DNA from: Phormidesmis sp963710175
Lineage (GTDB): Bacteria; Cyanobacteriota; Cyanobacteriia; Phormidesmidales; Phormidesmidaceae
Assembly (NCBI GenBank): GCA_963710175.1
Contig: CAVPZC010000001.1
Coordinates: 868,001-932,000 of the forward strand
Length of the DNA stretch: 64,000 nt
Reading direction: 5' to 3'
In this document: positions 15,678 to 23,842 of the stretch, one piece after another
Numbering within the stretch: the stretch's first letter is position 1
Layout of the letters: the number at the start of each line of letters is the position of its first letter
Position numbers and translations under genes: made by a program
Notes under the pieces: model-generated
The model's input: only the letters and a program-made list of their open reading frames with translations
What the model was told of the DNA's origin: nothing
The model's database searches: none

Positions 15678-15939
15678 GCTATAGGGGGGGTAAGGGCAGT
15701 TGAATTGACAAACTACGCTAGATAGGTAGTCAAATTAGAGCAACGTCAGTGACATTCGTCAAGGTGAAACTTGACAGATATCTAGATTTTTTGAGTAATT
15801 TGGGAGAAATTACGCTGAGAGGCAAGGGCAGATGCTCATCAGATGGCTGTCTATTTGTACCCTATTGTGTTTCGTTTCTATATAGTCGCGTTGATTTTTT
15901 TTGATGGATTATGTGATCTATCTGGGCTAAAAGGTGGGC

Positions 15940-16623
15940 TTAAGAAAGCTGAATGGACTGGGCTAGAAGGGCGGCCTGGGTGCGATCGCGCAGTCCCAAC
16001 TGGCTCAGTATACTGGTCACATGGTTTTTGACTGTGCCTTCGGAAAGGTAGAGCTGTTCGGCAATTTCGCGATTGCTAGCGCCTTGCCCAATGCAGATGA
16101 GCACTTCTTTTTCCCGAGGCGTCAGGGTCATGACTTCAGGCGGTAGGGCTTTCGCCGGTGAAGCCTCATTTTCGGCGGTGGCGCTATCGGTGACCTGCGG
16201 CAATGCGCCCATCATCTTTTGCACAATGCCAGGGCCAAAGTGGCTGTAGCCTTTAGCGACTGAGCGAATCGCCATGGCGAGTTCTTCTGAGGGGGTGTCT
16301 TTGAGCAGGTAGCCCCGCGCACCTACCGCCATTGCCTGAGCTACCAGCTGGTCGTCGTCAAAGGTCGTGAGCACTAATACTTTAATCGTGGGATGGCGCT
16401 GGTTCAGGTGCGTCGTGGTTGCGACCCCATCCATCACCGGCATTCGCATATCTAACAAAGCGACATCGGGCAGATTGTCAGGAAGCAGATTAGCAAGTAG
16501 ATCCAGGGCTGCCTGTCCGTTCTCAGCTTCGCCGACTATCTTCAGATCGGCTTCTAGAGACAGTAGAGCGGTGAGACCCTCACGAATGAGCTGCTGATCT
16601 TCGATGATGAGAATTTTGAGCAT
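15940..16623 (-). CDS. NarL/FixJ-type response regulator
   Basis: A 227-residue regulator, counted from the ATG at 16623. The receiver domain has the acidic pair (IIEDQ), phosphoacceptor Asp58 in LLDMRMPVMDG, Thr in VLTTFDDD, and Lys in YLLKDTPSEEL. The LuxR-type HTH (LTPREKEVLICIGQGASNREIAEQLYLSEGTVKNH) follows. The frame is open further upstream inside the kinase gene, but MLKILIIEDQ is the natural start. It follows the kinase by 40 bp and is its likely partner; the probable target is the divergent Spy-like gene. Confidence 0.95.
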   Translation of the reverse strand: MLKILIIEDQQLIREGLTALLSLEADLKIVGEAENGQAALDLLANLLPDNLPDVALLDMRMPVMDGVATTTHLNQRHPTIKVLVLTTFDDDQLVAQAMAVGARGYLLKDTPSEELAMAIRSVAKGYSHFGPGIVQKMMGALPQVTDSATAENEASPAKALPPEVMTLTPREKEVLICIGQGASNREIAEQLYLSEGTVKNHVTSILSQLGLRDRTQAALLAQSIQLS

Positions 16624-16663
16624 GGCGGACTGAGCTATTGAAATGGGTTTATTGAGTGGCTTA

Positions 16664-17950
16664 TCAAACTGGGCTAGCGGCTGACGACAGCGGCAGGCTG
16701 ACTTGAAGGTGGGTGCCCGTTGCAGGGGTGTGCGAGCTGGTGAGGGTAAAGGTGCCGCCTGTAGCTTGGGCGCGATCGCGCATACTCTGCAAGCCAAATC
16801 CTGTCCGGGCCTGGTCAGGGTCAAAGCCGATACCATCATCTTTAAGACTCAGGGTGACAGCCGCTAATGTGCTGGCTAGCCGCAAGTGAACATGGCTAGC
16901 ATCAGCGTGTTTCACAATATTCGTCAGCCCCTCTTGCACAATGCGATAGAGGATAGCGTTGACGTTGGTCGGTAAGGCATGGCTGAGATGAATCTCTGAG
17001 GTTACGGTGAGGCTCGGTTCAGCTTGACTGCCCTGAATATCTTGGAGAAGGAGCGTGATCGCGTTTTCTAAAGTGTCACCAGCTAGCGAGTCTCGCTGCA
17101 AGGCGTCCACCGAGTGGCGCACTTCTTGAAGAGATTGGGTGCCGAGGCGTTTGGCTTTGCCTAAGAATTGATGGGCTCTGGCGGGGTCTTTTTCCCAGAG
17201 CTTAACTGCGCTTTCCAGCTGAATATTGAGCGCGGTGAGGGAATGGCCCAGGGCATCGTGAATGTCGCGGGCAATCCGGCTGCGCTCTTGATCCATCGCC
17301 AGCTTTTCAATCTCTTGAGCGGAGCGTTGCAGGTTTTGATTGGCTTGCTGCAACCGCTGCTGGCTTTGTCGTTCGGTGAGCAGCGCGTTAATCAGCAGCA
17401 CCACCAGCAGTAGCGACAGGCCAAAGAGCACGATGAAATTGAGCTGAAAGCTCATAATCAAGCCCTGCAAGCGACGCTGAACCGGGGGCGGCAGGCGATT
17501 GCTCACTCTCAAAAGCGACTGTAGCCGCAGCTGTAGCCCGACTAAAAACAAAGCGAAGGCAAGGCCAGTTAAGGCGATGCGGCCCACCACCCCAAACATC
17601 AGACAGCCCCGAATCACCAATATTAAGTAAACAACCGGCACAATTCGGCCATCGTTGAACATTGCCACCGATGTGATCAGCGTCAGTAAAATGAGCAGTA
17701 TTTGCCCAAGCGTATGCCCCAAGCGCGGCAGCTTACCCACCGGCAAATAGAGCCCCATCAGACCGAAAAGAATGAGCGGAACGACCGCCATCAGAGGACT
17801 GTGCTCCCATCCGGGTGGGGGGCCGCCCCGTCTGCCCAGCGGTAGCGGCGGACCTTCTAGCACACTGATAAAAGCGACCGCCAGCAGCCCCCACTCCAGG
17901 TAGAGCAGAAAGCGAAAAGGATGATTTTTTAGCTGAATGGCTTGGCTCAT
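16664..17950 (-). CDS. Sensor histidine kinase (HisKA_3)
   Basis: A membrane sensor kinase with about six N-terminal helices (residues 10-195), a coiled linker, then a HisKA_3 dimerisation domain with phosphorylated His in RIARDIHDALGHS (His231 from ATG 17950). The HATPase domain has its N box in ILYRIVQEGLTNIVKHA and G box in DDGIGFD. There is no large periplasmic domain, so it probably senses membrane or nearby signals (intramembrane-sensing, LiaS-like arrangement). The frame is open to 18013. It forms an operon with the response regulator and is divergent from the Spy-like gene. Confidence 0.93.
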   Translation of the reverse strand: MSQAIQLKNHPFRFLLYLEWGLLAVAFISVLEGPPLPLGRRGGPPPGWEHSPLMAVVPLILFGLMGLYLPVGKLPRLGHTLGQILLILLTLITSVAMFNDGRIVPVVYLILVIRGCLMFGVVGRIALTGLAFALFLVGLQLRLQSLLRVSNRLPPPVQRRLQGLIMSFQLNFIVLFGLSLLLVVLLINALLTERQSQQRLQQANQNLQRSAQEIEKLAMDQERSRIARDIHDALGHSLTALNIQLESAVKLWEKDPARAHQFLGKAKRLGTQSLQEVRHSVDALQRDSLAGDTLENAITLLLQDIQGSQAEPSLTVTSEIHLSHALPTNVNAILYRIVQEGLTNIVKHADASHVHLRLASTLAAVTLSLKDDGIGFDPDQARTGFGLQSMRDRAQATGGTFTLTSSHTPATGTHLQVSLPLSSAASPV

Positions 17951-18056
17951 GCAGGTTGCCAGAGAGGGCCAGGAGTGTTGATACAGTCTCTCCAAGCGAG
18001 AAGCGCTTGACAAAACTATCGCTCAATTGCGCAGGCGCTGATCAGATTGGGGCGGG

Positions 18057-18087
18057 TCGTGACTAAAGTCATGGGTGCGATCATGAC
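18057..18087. promoter_or_regulatory. Candidate operator with three TCATGAC-like half-sites
   Basis: In the gap between the kinase and the Spy-like gene, TCGTGAC, GTCATGG (inverted) and TCATGAC are packed into 31 bp, forming two overlapping inverted repeats (TGAC-TAAA-GTCA and GTCATG-N8-CATGAC). This is a plausible binding site for the NarL-type regulator encoded here. Inference only. Confidence 0.45.
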
Positions 18088-18207
18088 CTTTGCAGCCTCT
18101 CAAGCAGCAGGGGCGTTGCCTAAGCTTAAACAGTACAAGACCAGGCAGGCGCTAAAGCTCACGACAGCTAAAGCTTCTGCCCCTATTCACCCCACACCTG
18201 AAACCAA

Positions 18208-18921
18208 ATGAAACTCAATCTTAAAACAATCGCTCTGGGCAGTCTGGCGGCGGTGACACTTTTGGCAGCTCCGCTGGCGCTAGTTAAAGCGGCTAGTGCA
18301 GACGGCGACGGTCATCGGGGGCCAAACTTTGAGCAGCTCGACCTGACCGACGCTCAATCTGCCCAAATTGAGGCCATTCGCACCGAGGCCCGCAGCCAGC
18401 TTGAAACGGTGCTAACGCCAGAGCAGCAGTCCGCAATAGAGAGCAGTGAGTCGCCTCGCGAAGGCTTGAGATCGCTCGACCTGACCGAGGCGCAGCGCAG
18501 CCAGATGCGCGTGCTTCTTGAAAGCTCCCGCGAGCAAATTAACGCGCTGCTCACCGATGAGCAGCGTCAGCAGCTGATAGCAGCGCGCCCTGACCGAGGC
18601 GGGCAAGGTGAAAGAGGGCAACGTTTTGAAGCGCTCGGCCTGACCGATGAGCAGTCAGCTCAAGTCGAGGCGATTCGCACGGCAGCTCGCAGCCAAATGA
18701 GCACCGTCTTAACAGCTGAGCAGCAGGCCGCGCTGGAGAATAGTGAGTCGCCTCGCGAAGGCCTACGATCGCTCGATCTGACTGACGAGCAGCGCCAGCA
18801 GCTGCGAGCCATTCACGAAAGCTCTCACGAGCAAATTAATGCGGTGCTCACAGACGAGCAGCGCCAGCAGCTGCCAGAGCGACCCCAGGGACGCCGGGGC
18901 GATCGCCAGAACGATCAGTAA
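18208..18921 (+). CDS. Duplicated Spy/CpxP-like periplasmic protein
   Basis: A 237-residue secreted protein with a signal peptide (LKTIALGSLAAVTLLAAPLALVKAASA). The mature part consists of two copies of a unit of about 99 residues (offset 297 bp in the DNA). Each unit carries LT-x-x-Q-type motifs (LTDAQSAQI, LTPEQQSAI, LTEAQRSQM, LTDEQRQQL) and a shared SPREGLRSLDLT block. LTXXQ motifs mark the Spy/CpxP/ZraP family of periplasmic stress chaperones or kinase inhibitors. The position, divergent from a two-component pair, fits a feedback inhibitor or regulated chaperone. The tail is Arg/Gly/Gln-rich. Confidence 0.8.
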   Translation: MKLNLKTIALGSLAAVTLLAAPLALVKAASADGDGHRGPNFEQLDLTDAQSAQIEAIRTEARSQLETVLTPEQQSAIESSESPREGLRSLDLTEAQRSQMRVLLESSREQINALLTDEQRQQLIAARPDRGGQGERGQRFEALGLTDEQSAQVEAIRTAARSQMSTVLTAEQQAALENSESPREGLRSLDLTDEQRQQLRAIHESSHEQINAVLTDEQRQQLPERPQGRRGDRQNDQ

Positions 18922-18954
18922 TATTCCAAATCCGAATAATCAGAAGGAGAAAAG

Positions 18955-18986
18955 ATGTAGAGGCGCAGATGTTTGTGTCTCTACAT
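18955..18986 (+). terminator. Hairpin after Spy-like gene
   Basis: ATGTAGAG and CTCTACAT pair across a 16-base loop, 34 bp after the stop. GTAGAGRCG...CGTCTCTAC-type hairpins are common dispersed repeats in cyanobacteria. No T-run follows, so termination is uncertain. The rest of the gap to 19180 shows nothing. Confidence 0.4.
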
Positions 18987-19180
18987 TGAGCCTATTCAAA
19001 TGACCCTTTCAATCCTTTACCGCCCGGATGAACCCAAAGAGGCTAGAAGGATTTAGCAGCATGGCCACGGGCTAGTCGTGACAACGATAGTGTCCGTTCG
19101 CTGGATCGCCGGCTATCTGCTCAATTCCTGATTTGAAGTCACATTTCTCTGTGTAGGCATTACTCAGTAAGCACACTGCA

Positions 19181-19936
19181 ATGGACTGTCTGATTTTATT
19201 AAAGAATGACGTAGAAGCTTGGAATCAGTGGCGATCGCGCCACCCCAACGAATCTTGTAATCTGGCAGGTCAAGATCTGAGCGGTGGCTACTTCTATGGC
19301 GGCAACTTTTCTCAGGTGAACTTGAGCGGTGCCAATCTGCGGCAGGCCTGTCTAATTGGCGCAGATTTTCGGGGCGCAGACCTGACCGGGGCAGACCTGA
19401 CCGGGGCCTATCTGGCTGAGGCTACTTTCTACGGGGCTAATTTGAGCTACGCAGACTTGAGCGAAGCCAACCTGGATCGCGCAGACTTGCGACGAGCGAA
19501 CCTACTGAGGACTCAAATTATCCAGGCTGATATCAGCACCGCCTATCTGCCTGATCCCCAAATCGATCCCTATGCCGATGAAGTGGTGCATTTACTGGCG
19601 CAGCGCCACCTGTCTGCTCAGCCTTTGCAAAAGCAGGGTAAGCGGGCTTTTATAAAAGCAGCGATTCGTACGCGCCTCGGCGGAAAGCAGCGAACCCCTC
19701 AGCTGGTTTTTGCCCATGAGCAGCGAGCAGCCATGTCAGTGAGCCCGCCGCCTGCGCTATCAGATTTGCCTGCTGCGCCTGAAATCGAGTCGGCGGTGAG
19801 AGTTAGGCCAGCTAGCACGGCTGATCGTTACGCTGCCTCAGCTGCCGTATGGCACCTGGATAGCGATGAGGATAGTCTGCGGGCCGATGCAGATGTCTTG
19901 GTAGAGGCCGGGGCGATCGCACCCACGCCTCACTAG
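19181..19936 (+). CDS. Pentapeptide repeat protein
   Basis: Residues about 25-120 consist of A(D/N)LXX pentapeptide repeats (NLSGANLRQACLIGADFRGADLTGADL and on), which fold as a right-handed quadrilateral beta helix. The remaining 130 residues are not repetitive: a short helical segment (DPYADEVVHLLAQRHL) and an Ala/Pro-rich acidic tail. There is no signal peptide, so it is probably cytoplasmic. Such proteins are abundant in cyanobacteria and mostly of unknown function. Confidence 0.92.
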   Translation: MDCLILLKNDVEAWNQWRSRHPNESCNLAGQDLSGGYFYGGNFSQVNLSGANLRQACLIGADFRGADLTGADLTGAYLAEATFYGANLSYADLSEANLDRADLRRANLLRTQIIQADISTAYLPDPQIDPYADEVVHLLAQRHLSAQPLQKQGKRAFIKAAIRTRLGGKQRTPQLVFAHEQRAAMSVSPPPALSDLPAAPEIESAVRVRPASTADRYAASAAVWHLDSDEDSLRADADVLVEAGAIAPTPH

Positions 19937-20058
19937 GTCTACTAGCGCCACCGGCGATCCTATCCGGCAAATTCTATAGTTTTTCAGGCGAACTCTCAGC
20001 AAGGATTCAGCTAGACGGCATACTCTTCAATCAAGAGCGCTTGTAAAGAGGAAATGCA

Positions 20059-21486
20059 ATGTCAGTAGAATACGATCTGGTCGTGATTGGCGGCGGTTCG
20101 GCAGGCTTAGTTGCAGCTAGTGCCGGTGCCCAGATCAACGCAAAAGTCGCCCTGATCGAAAAAGATCGGCTAGGGGGGGACTGTCTGCACTATGGCTGCG
20201 TGCCGAGTAAGTCGATAATCCATGCGGCGCAGATTGCCTATAACGTAAAGACAGCCTCGCGCTTCGGCATTTATACCAACGAGCCCACCATCAAGCTCGA
20301 AGAAGCGCTGGGCCACGTCCATTCAGTTATCGACACCATTCAGGAGCACGACTCTACCGAGCGATTTGAAAAGCTCGGAGTAGAGGTTATTTATGGCAAA
20401 GGTCAGTTTGTTGACGAAAAGACATTTGAAGTTAACGGTCGTCAGCTCAAGGCGCGAGCATTTTTGGTGGCAACGGGTTCTCGGGCAATGGTGCCGCCCG
20501 TGAAGGGGCTCGAAGCGGCTGGCTTTTTGACGAACGAACAGGTTTTTAGCATAAAATCGCGGCCTGATGCGCTGGCGGTGATTGGCGCTGGTCCGATTGG
20601 CTGCGAGCTGAGTCAATCTTTTTCCCGGCTGGGTTCAGAAGTAACGCTCCTATCCAGCCGGGAGGTAGTCATGCCGAAGGAAGATCCAGACGCTGCCAGG
20701 GTGGTTCAGCGGCAAATGGAGTCGGAAGGTGTGCGCATTCTCTCGAATGCTCGGGCTGAAAGGGTAGAAGTAATTGATGGTAAAAAGCATATTGTTGCTG
20801 GTGATGAAAAAATTGTTGTTGATGAGATTTTGATTGCGACCGGGCGCAGGCCGAATGTAGAGTCTCTTAACCTGGACGCGGCAGGCGTAGACTACGACAA
20901 AAAAGGCATTAAGGTGGATGAAAAGCTGCGCACAAGCAACAAGCGCATTTACGCAGCGGGCGATGTAATTGGCGGCTATCAGTTTACCCATGTGGCAGGC
21001 TATGAGGCTGGGGTCGCCATGCAAAATGCGCTGGTGTTTCCGACTAAAAAGGCAGATTACCGAGTGATCCCCTGGGCAACCTTTACTGATCCTGAACTAG
21101 CCAGAGTCGGACTGACTGAGCGACAGGCGCGCGATCGCTACGGCGATGATGTGTACGTGCTTCAGCAAGGCTTTGACGGCGTAGACCGGGCGTTGGCAGA
21201 GTCAGCAGGCTACGGCTTTGCCAAATTTATCACTAAGGGCAACGGTGAAATTCTCGGCGCTCATATTGTCGGACTTCATGCGGGCGAGCTGATCCACGAA
21301 GCGGTGCTGGCGATGAGCCAAAACCTCAAAGTGAGCGCCTTGCAGTGCATTCATATCTACCCCACCCTGAGCGAAATTAGTCCTAAAACGGCGCTTCAGC
21401 TCACCAAGCAAAAGTACGCCAAAAATACTTTTCTGCAAAACGCATTGAAAAAGTTCTTTAACTGGCGGCGGTCGATAGCGGGGTAG
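20059..21486 (+). CDS. FAD-dependent pyridine nucleotide-disulfide oxidoreductase
   Basis: A 475-residue member of the class I flavin disulfide reductase family, in the branch often annotated as dihydrolipoyl dehydrogenase or mercuric reductase in cyanobacteria. The FAD site is VVIGGGSAGLVAA. The redox-active disulfide is C42-x4-C47 (GGDCLHYGCVPSK), and the NAD(P) site is AVIGAGPIGCELS. The C-terminal motif is IHIYPTLSE, where lipoamide dehydrogenases have HAHPTLSE. The N-terminal metal-binding domain and the C-terminal Cys pair of true MerA are absent, so mercury reduction is unlikely. The substrate is open. Monocistronic; the stop codon touches the convergent pseudogene. Confidence 0.88.
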   Translation: MSVEYDLVVIGGGSAGLVAASAGAQINAKVALIEKDRLGGDCLHYGCVPSKSIIHAAQIAYNVKTASRFGIYTNEPTIKLEEALGHVHSVIDTIQEHDSTERFEKLGVEVIYGKGQFVDEKTFEVNGRQLKARAFLVATGSRAMVPPVKGLEAAGFLTNEQVFSIKSRPDALAVIGAGPIGCELSQSFSRLGSEVTLLSSREVVMPKEDPDAARVVQRQMESEGVRILSNARAERVEVIDGKKHIVAGDEKIVVDEILIATGRRPNVESLNLDAAGVDYDKKGIKVDEKLRTSNKRIYAAGDVIGGYQFTHVAGYEAGVAMQNALVFPTKKADYRVIPWATFTDPELARVGLTERQARDRYGDDVYVLQQGFDGVDRALAESAGYGFAKFITKGNGEILGAHIVGLHAGELIHEAVLAMSQNLKVSALQCIHIYPTLSEISPKTALQLTKQKYAKNTFLQNALKKFFNWRRSIAG

Positions 21487-21830
21487 CTAGTAGTCTCTCT
21501 CAATGGTGCAATCCAGCTGATCGAGCAGCGTATTCGTGCGCCGTGCTTTTTTGGTTAGCTTGTCCATATCGGGCGGTTCTTCGGTAGCGTAGCGAAGTCG
21601 GCTGGGTTCTCTCGAATAAACTGATCGATCAGCTCAGAATGGTCAAAAAGACAATTTCTCACCTTTACTCTCTCTTTCATAGAGGTATTGACGTAGGCTA
21701 CAAAGCTTTTGAATTCCGGCAAAACTTGGCCCTGCTGCTGAGCGTACCACTGGAGTTGCAGGACCCATTTCAAGAAACAGGTCGATATCGGCAGGGCTAA
21801 TCTTCACGGGTTGGCCAGAATAAACGCTGT
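21487..21830 (-). pseudogene. Frameshifted gene remnant of unknown family
   Basis: Reading the minus strand with two frame changes gives a continuous protein-like sequence. The pieces are NSVYSGQPVKISPADIDLFL, then KWVLQLQWYAQQQGQ through IRENPADFATL, then TEEPPDMDKLTKKARRTNTL ending DCTIERDY and a stop at 21487. The three frames join smoothly near 21770 and 21590. The 5' end runs into the 105-bp repeat at 21831, which may have disrupted it. I do not recognise the family; it is helical and soluble. Confidence 0.5.
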
Positions 21831-21935
21831 TATAGCAAAGTAAGGATGCATTCTTACTCTGCGAGTCGAGTTGCCTGCTGTCAGATAACGGTTTCAGCCG
21901 ATAAAAGTGTCCTAAGCAACTCGACAGGAGCTATA
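21831..21935 (+). repeat. 105-bp MITE-like repeat, type 2, intact copy
   Basis: Complete type 2 element with TATAGC and GCTATA ends. Left hairpin GCAAAGTAAG / CTTACTCTGC around GATGCATT; right hairpin CGAGTTGC / GCAACTCG. It provides the empty-site reference for the nested insertion at 5187-5291. Confidence 0.85.
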
Positions 21936-22042
21936 GGCGCAAAAAATCGGGTCGGAATTTAAAGTATTTGTTACACGTCGCATCGAAACCCGTTCGAGGC
22001 TTAAACTTTGATCTTATAGCTGGGTCTGCGGGCTGTGTCTAG

Positions 22043-23050
22043 ATGGCTGCCATTATCTCCGACTTGATTGCGATCGCTAAGCAACTCTGCTTGGCAGCGG
22101 TTAGCACGGCTCACCTGTGGCTACCGATAGTCATTTCGCTGATTGCGCTGAAGCTGATCGGTCAGCGCCGCTTTCGTCAGCGTTGGGGAAGACGAATCAA
22201 GCGGTTAACCATCGCCCTCATCTGCCCTTACCTGCTGGTTTTGACGATTCTATGGACGGTCCAGCCCAGGCTGCTCTATCACCCCTCGTACGTTCTGCAA
22301 ACCACACCAGCCGCTTACAACATCGAATATGAGGAGGTCTGGATTCCGGCAGATGTGGAGGCCAAACACCCAGAGCATCTGCATGGCTGGTGGCTACCTC
22401 ACCCCAAAAATCGTATTGGTACGCTGATCTACTTTCACGGCGCGGATCTCAATATTGGCTTTAATGTCGCTCAGGCGTTTTGGCTCAGGCAGCTTGGCTT
22501 TAGTGTCTTGCTCGCAGAGTATCGGGGCTACGGGCTGAGCGAAGGCGGCTTTCCCTCTGAGACCTCGCTGTATGAAGACGCGGATGCAGCGCTGGCTTAT
22601 CTGGTGCGAGAGCAGAACATTCAGGCAGAGGAGGTTTTCGTGTATGGGCATTCGCTAGGCGGGGCGATCGCTATCGATCTTGCAACCAGACATCCCAACC
22701 TGGCTGGAATTATTGTCCAAAACTCATTCACCTCAATGGCAGACATGGTGACGCGCTTCCGCTATACCCAGTGGCTACCCATCCGGTGGATTCTCACTCA
22801 GAGATTTGAGTCACTGCAAAAGATCGGCCAGCTGCAGGTACCCGTTCTGCTGATTCATGCGATTGACGATCCGCTGATTCCTTCGGCAATGGGCGAGCGA
22901 CTATACGCGGCGGCTCACAGTTTTAAGGCATTGGTTTTGGTCGATGCAAATGTGCATCACAACGCCGCCGCTGAGTACAAAGACACCCGGTACTTAATCA
23001 AAATTCAAACGTTTGCGCTCAGGGCATTGTTAGCGGCCAACCGACTGTAG
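22043..23050 (+). CDS. Membrane-anchored alpha/beta hydrolase
   Basis: This 335-residue protein has two N-terminal membrane helices (about 15-75), then an alpha/beta hydrolase domain related to serine aminopeptidase S33/BEM46-type proteins. Visible elements are the oxyanion strand LIYFHGADLNIG, EYRGYGLSEGG, the nucleophile elbow YGHSLGGAIA (catalytic Ser), an acid in IHAIDDPLIP, and a His in NVHHN. Substrate unknown. A 105-bp repeat follows 145 bp after the stop. Confidence 0.88.
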   Translation: MAAIISDLIAIAKQLCLAAVSTAHLWLPIVISLIALKLIGQRRFRQRWGRRIKRLTIALICPYLLVLTILWTVQPRLLYHPSYVLQTTPAAYNIEYEEVWIPADVEAKHPEHLHGWWLPHPKNRIGTLIYFHGADLNIGFNVAQAFWLRQLGFSVLLAEYRGYGLSEGGFPSETSLYEDADAALAYLVREQNIQAEEVFVYGHSLGGAIAIDLATRHPNLAGIIVQNSFTSMADMVTRFRYTQWLPIRWILTQRFESLQKIGQLQVPVLLIHAIDDPLIPSAMGERLYAAAHSFKALVLVDANVHHNAAAEYKDTRYLIKIQTFALRALLAANRL

Positions 23051-23194
23051 AAGCAGCCCTGGAATTCCCTTTCTTTTTGCAAAGCAGTCAGGCAGTTGCT
23101 TTGCTAGCAACGGTCGGCTGCAAAGTTGTCGCCAGTTAATAGCCTCCCATAATGGCATTCTCAAAACGATAGCTAGATCTCTTCACTACAGCTC

Positions 23195-23296
23195 TATAGC
23201 GCCTGTCGAGTTGCTTAGGACACTTTTATCGGCTGAAACCGCTATCTGACAACAGGCAACTCGACTCGCAAAGTAAGAATGTATCACTTTGCTGTA
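23195..23296 (-). repeat. 105-bp MITE-like repeat, type 2, slightly shortened
   Basis: Inverted relative to the copy at 21831. One end is TATAGC, the other has TACAGC, and 3 bases of the GATGCATT loop region are missing, giving about 102 bp. Together the two type 2 copies flank the hydrolase gene in inverted orientation. Confidence 0.8.
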
Positions 23297-23842
23297 CCAA
23301 ATTGTTTTTACAGGTCAATCTATCAGATAAGGCAACCGAAGAGATCGCTCTCGACCCTTCAGCTTAGATAGGTTTCGACGTTAGCATTACTTAGCTTCAC
23401 CAGTTAGCTGCGTGGGCGCAAATCTGTTTGACTGTTCGTAGCGTTTTTGTTGCTGACGCCAAAGGAGGCGCTCCCCTTTAACGTTATCAGTACGATTGAG
23501 TAATGTCTATAATTTTTTCAAATTTACTCGTTATATGCAGTTTCAGATCGTAACCAACTTAACAATGTTAACTCCAAGAAGTGTGATATCTACTTAGATA
23601 TATCGGCGAAGTCCATAACGACAGGCTCCACAGCTTGAACAAAAGTAGAACAAGGAATCTCTATAGATCTCATGATTGGTGCTATGTAGGCGTTTTTGAC
23701 TGACTGGCCAAGCAGGCAGGCGCAGCAACCGACGGTGAGCGCACTAATAGGCTAGCGAGTACAGCTAGCTCATGGCGCTCATTTGAGGCTGTTTTGCTTT
23801 TTGTTTAGCCTTCTCCATCTATCACTGAATTCTCAGTAAATT
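23297..23842. other. Long untranslated region before symporter gene
   Basis: About 545 bp without a credible gene. It is A+T-richer than its surroundings. I looked for a glycine riboswitch, which often precedes AgcS-type symporters, and did not find the paired aptamer pattern. Nothing else definite is visible. Confidence 0.4.

Noticed and set aside
20059..21486. Mercuric reductase
   Set aside because: The mercury-binding N-terminal domain and the C-terminal Cys pair are absent; only the generic flavin disulfide reductase core is present.
23297..23842. Glycine riboswitch before the AgcS-type symporter
   Set aside because: A single CCGAAG occurs near 23336, but the paired aptamer helices and the second conserved blocks are not found. 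A covariance search (Rfam RF00504) would settle it.
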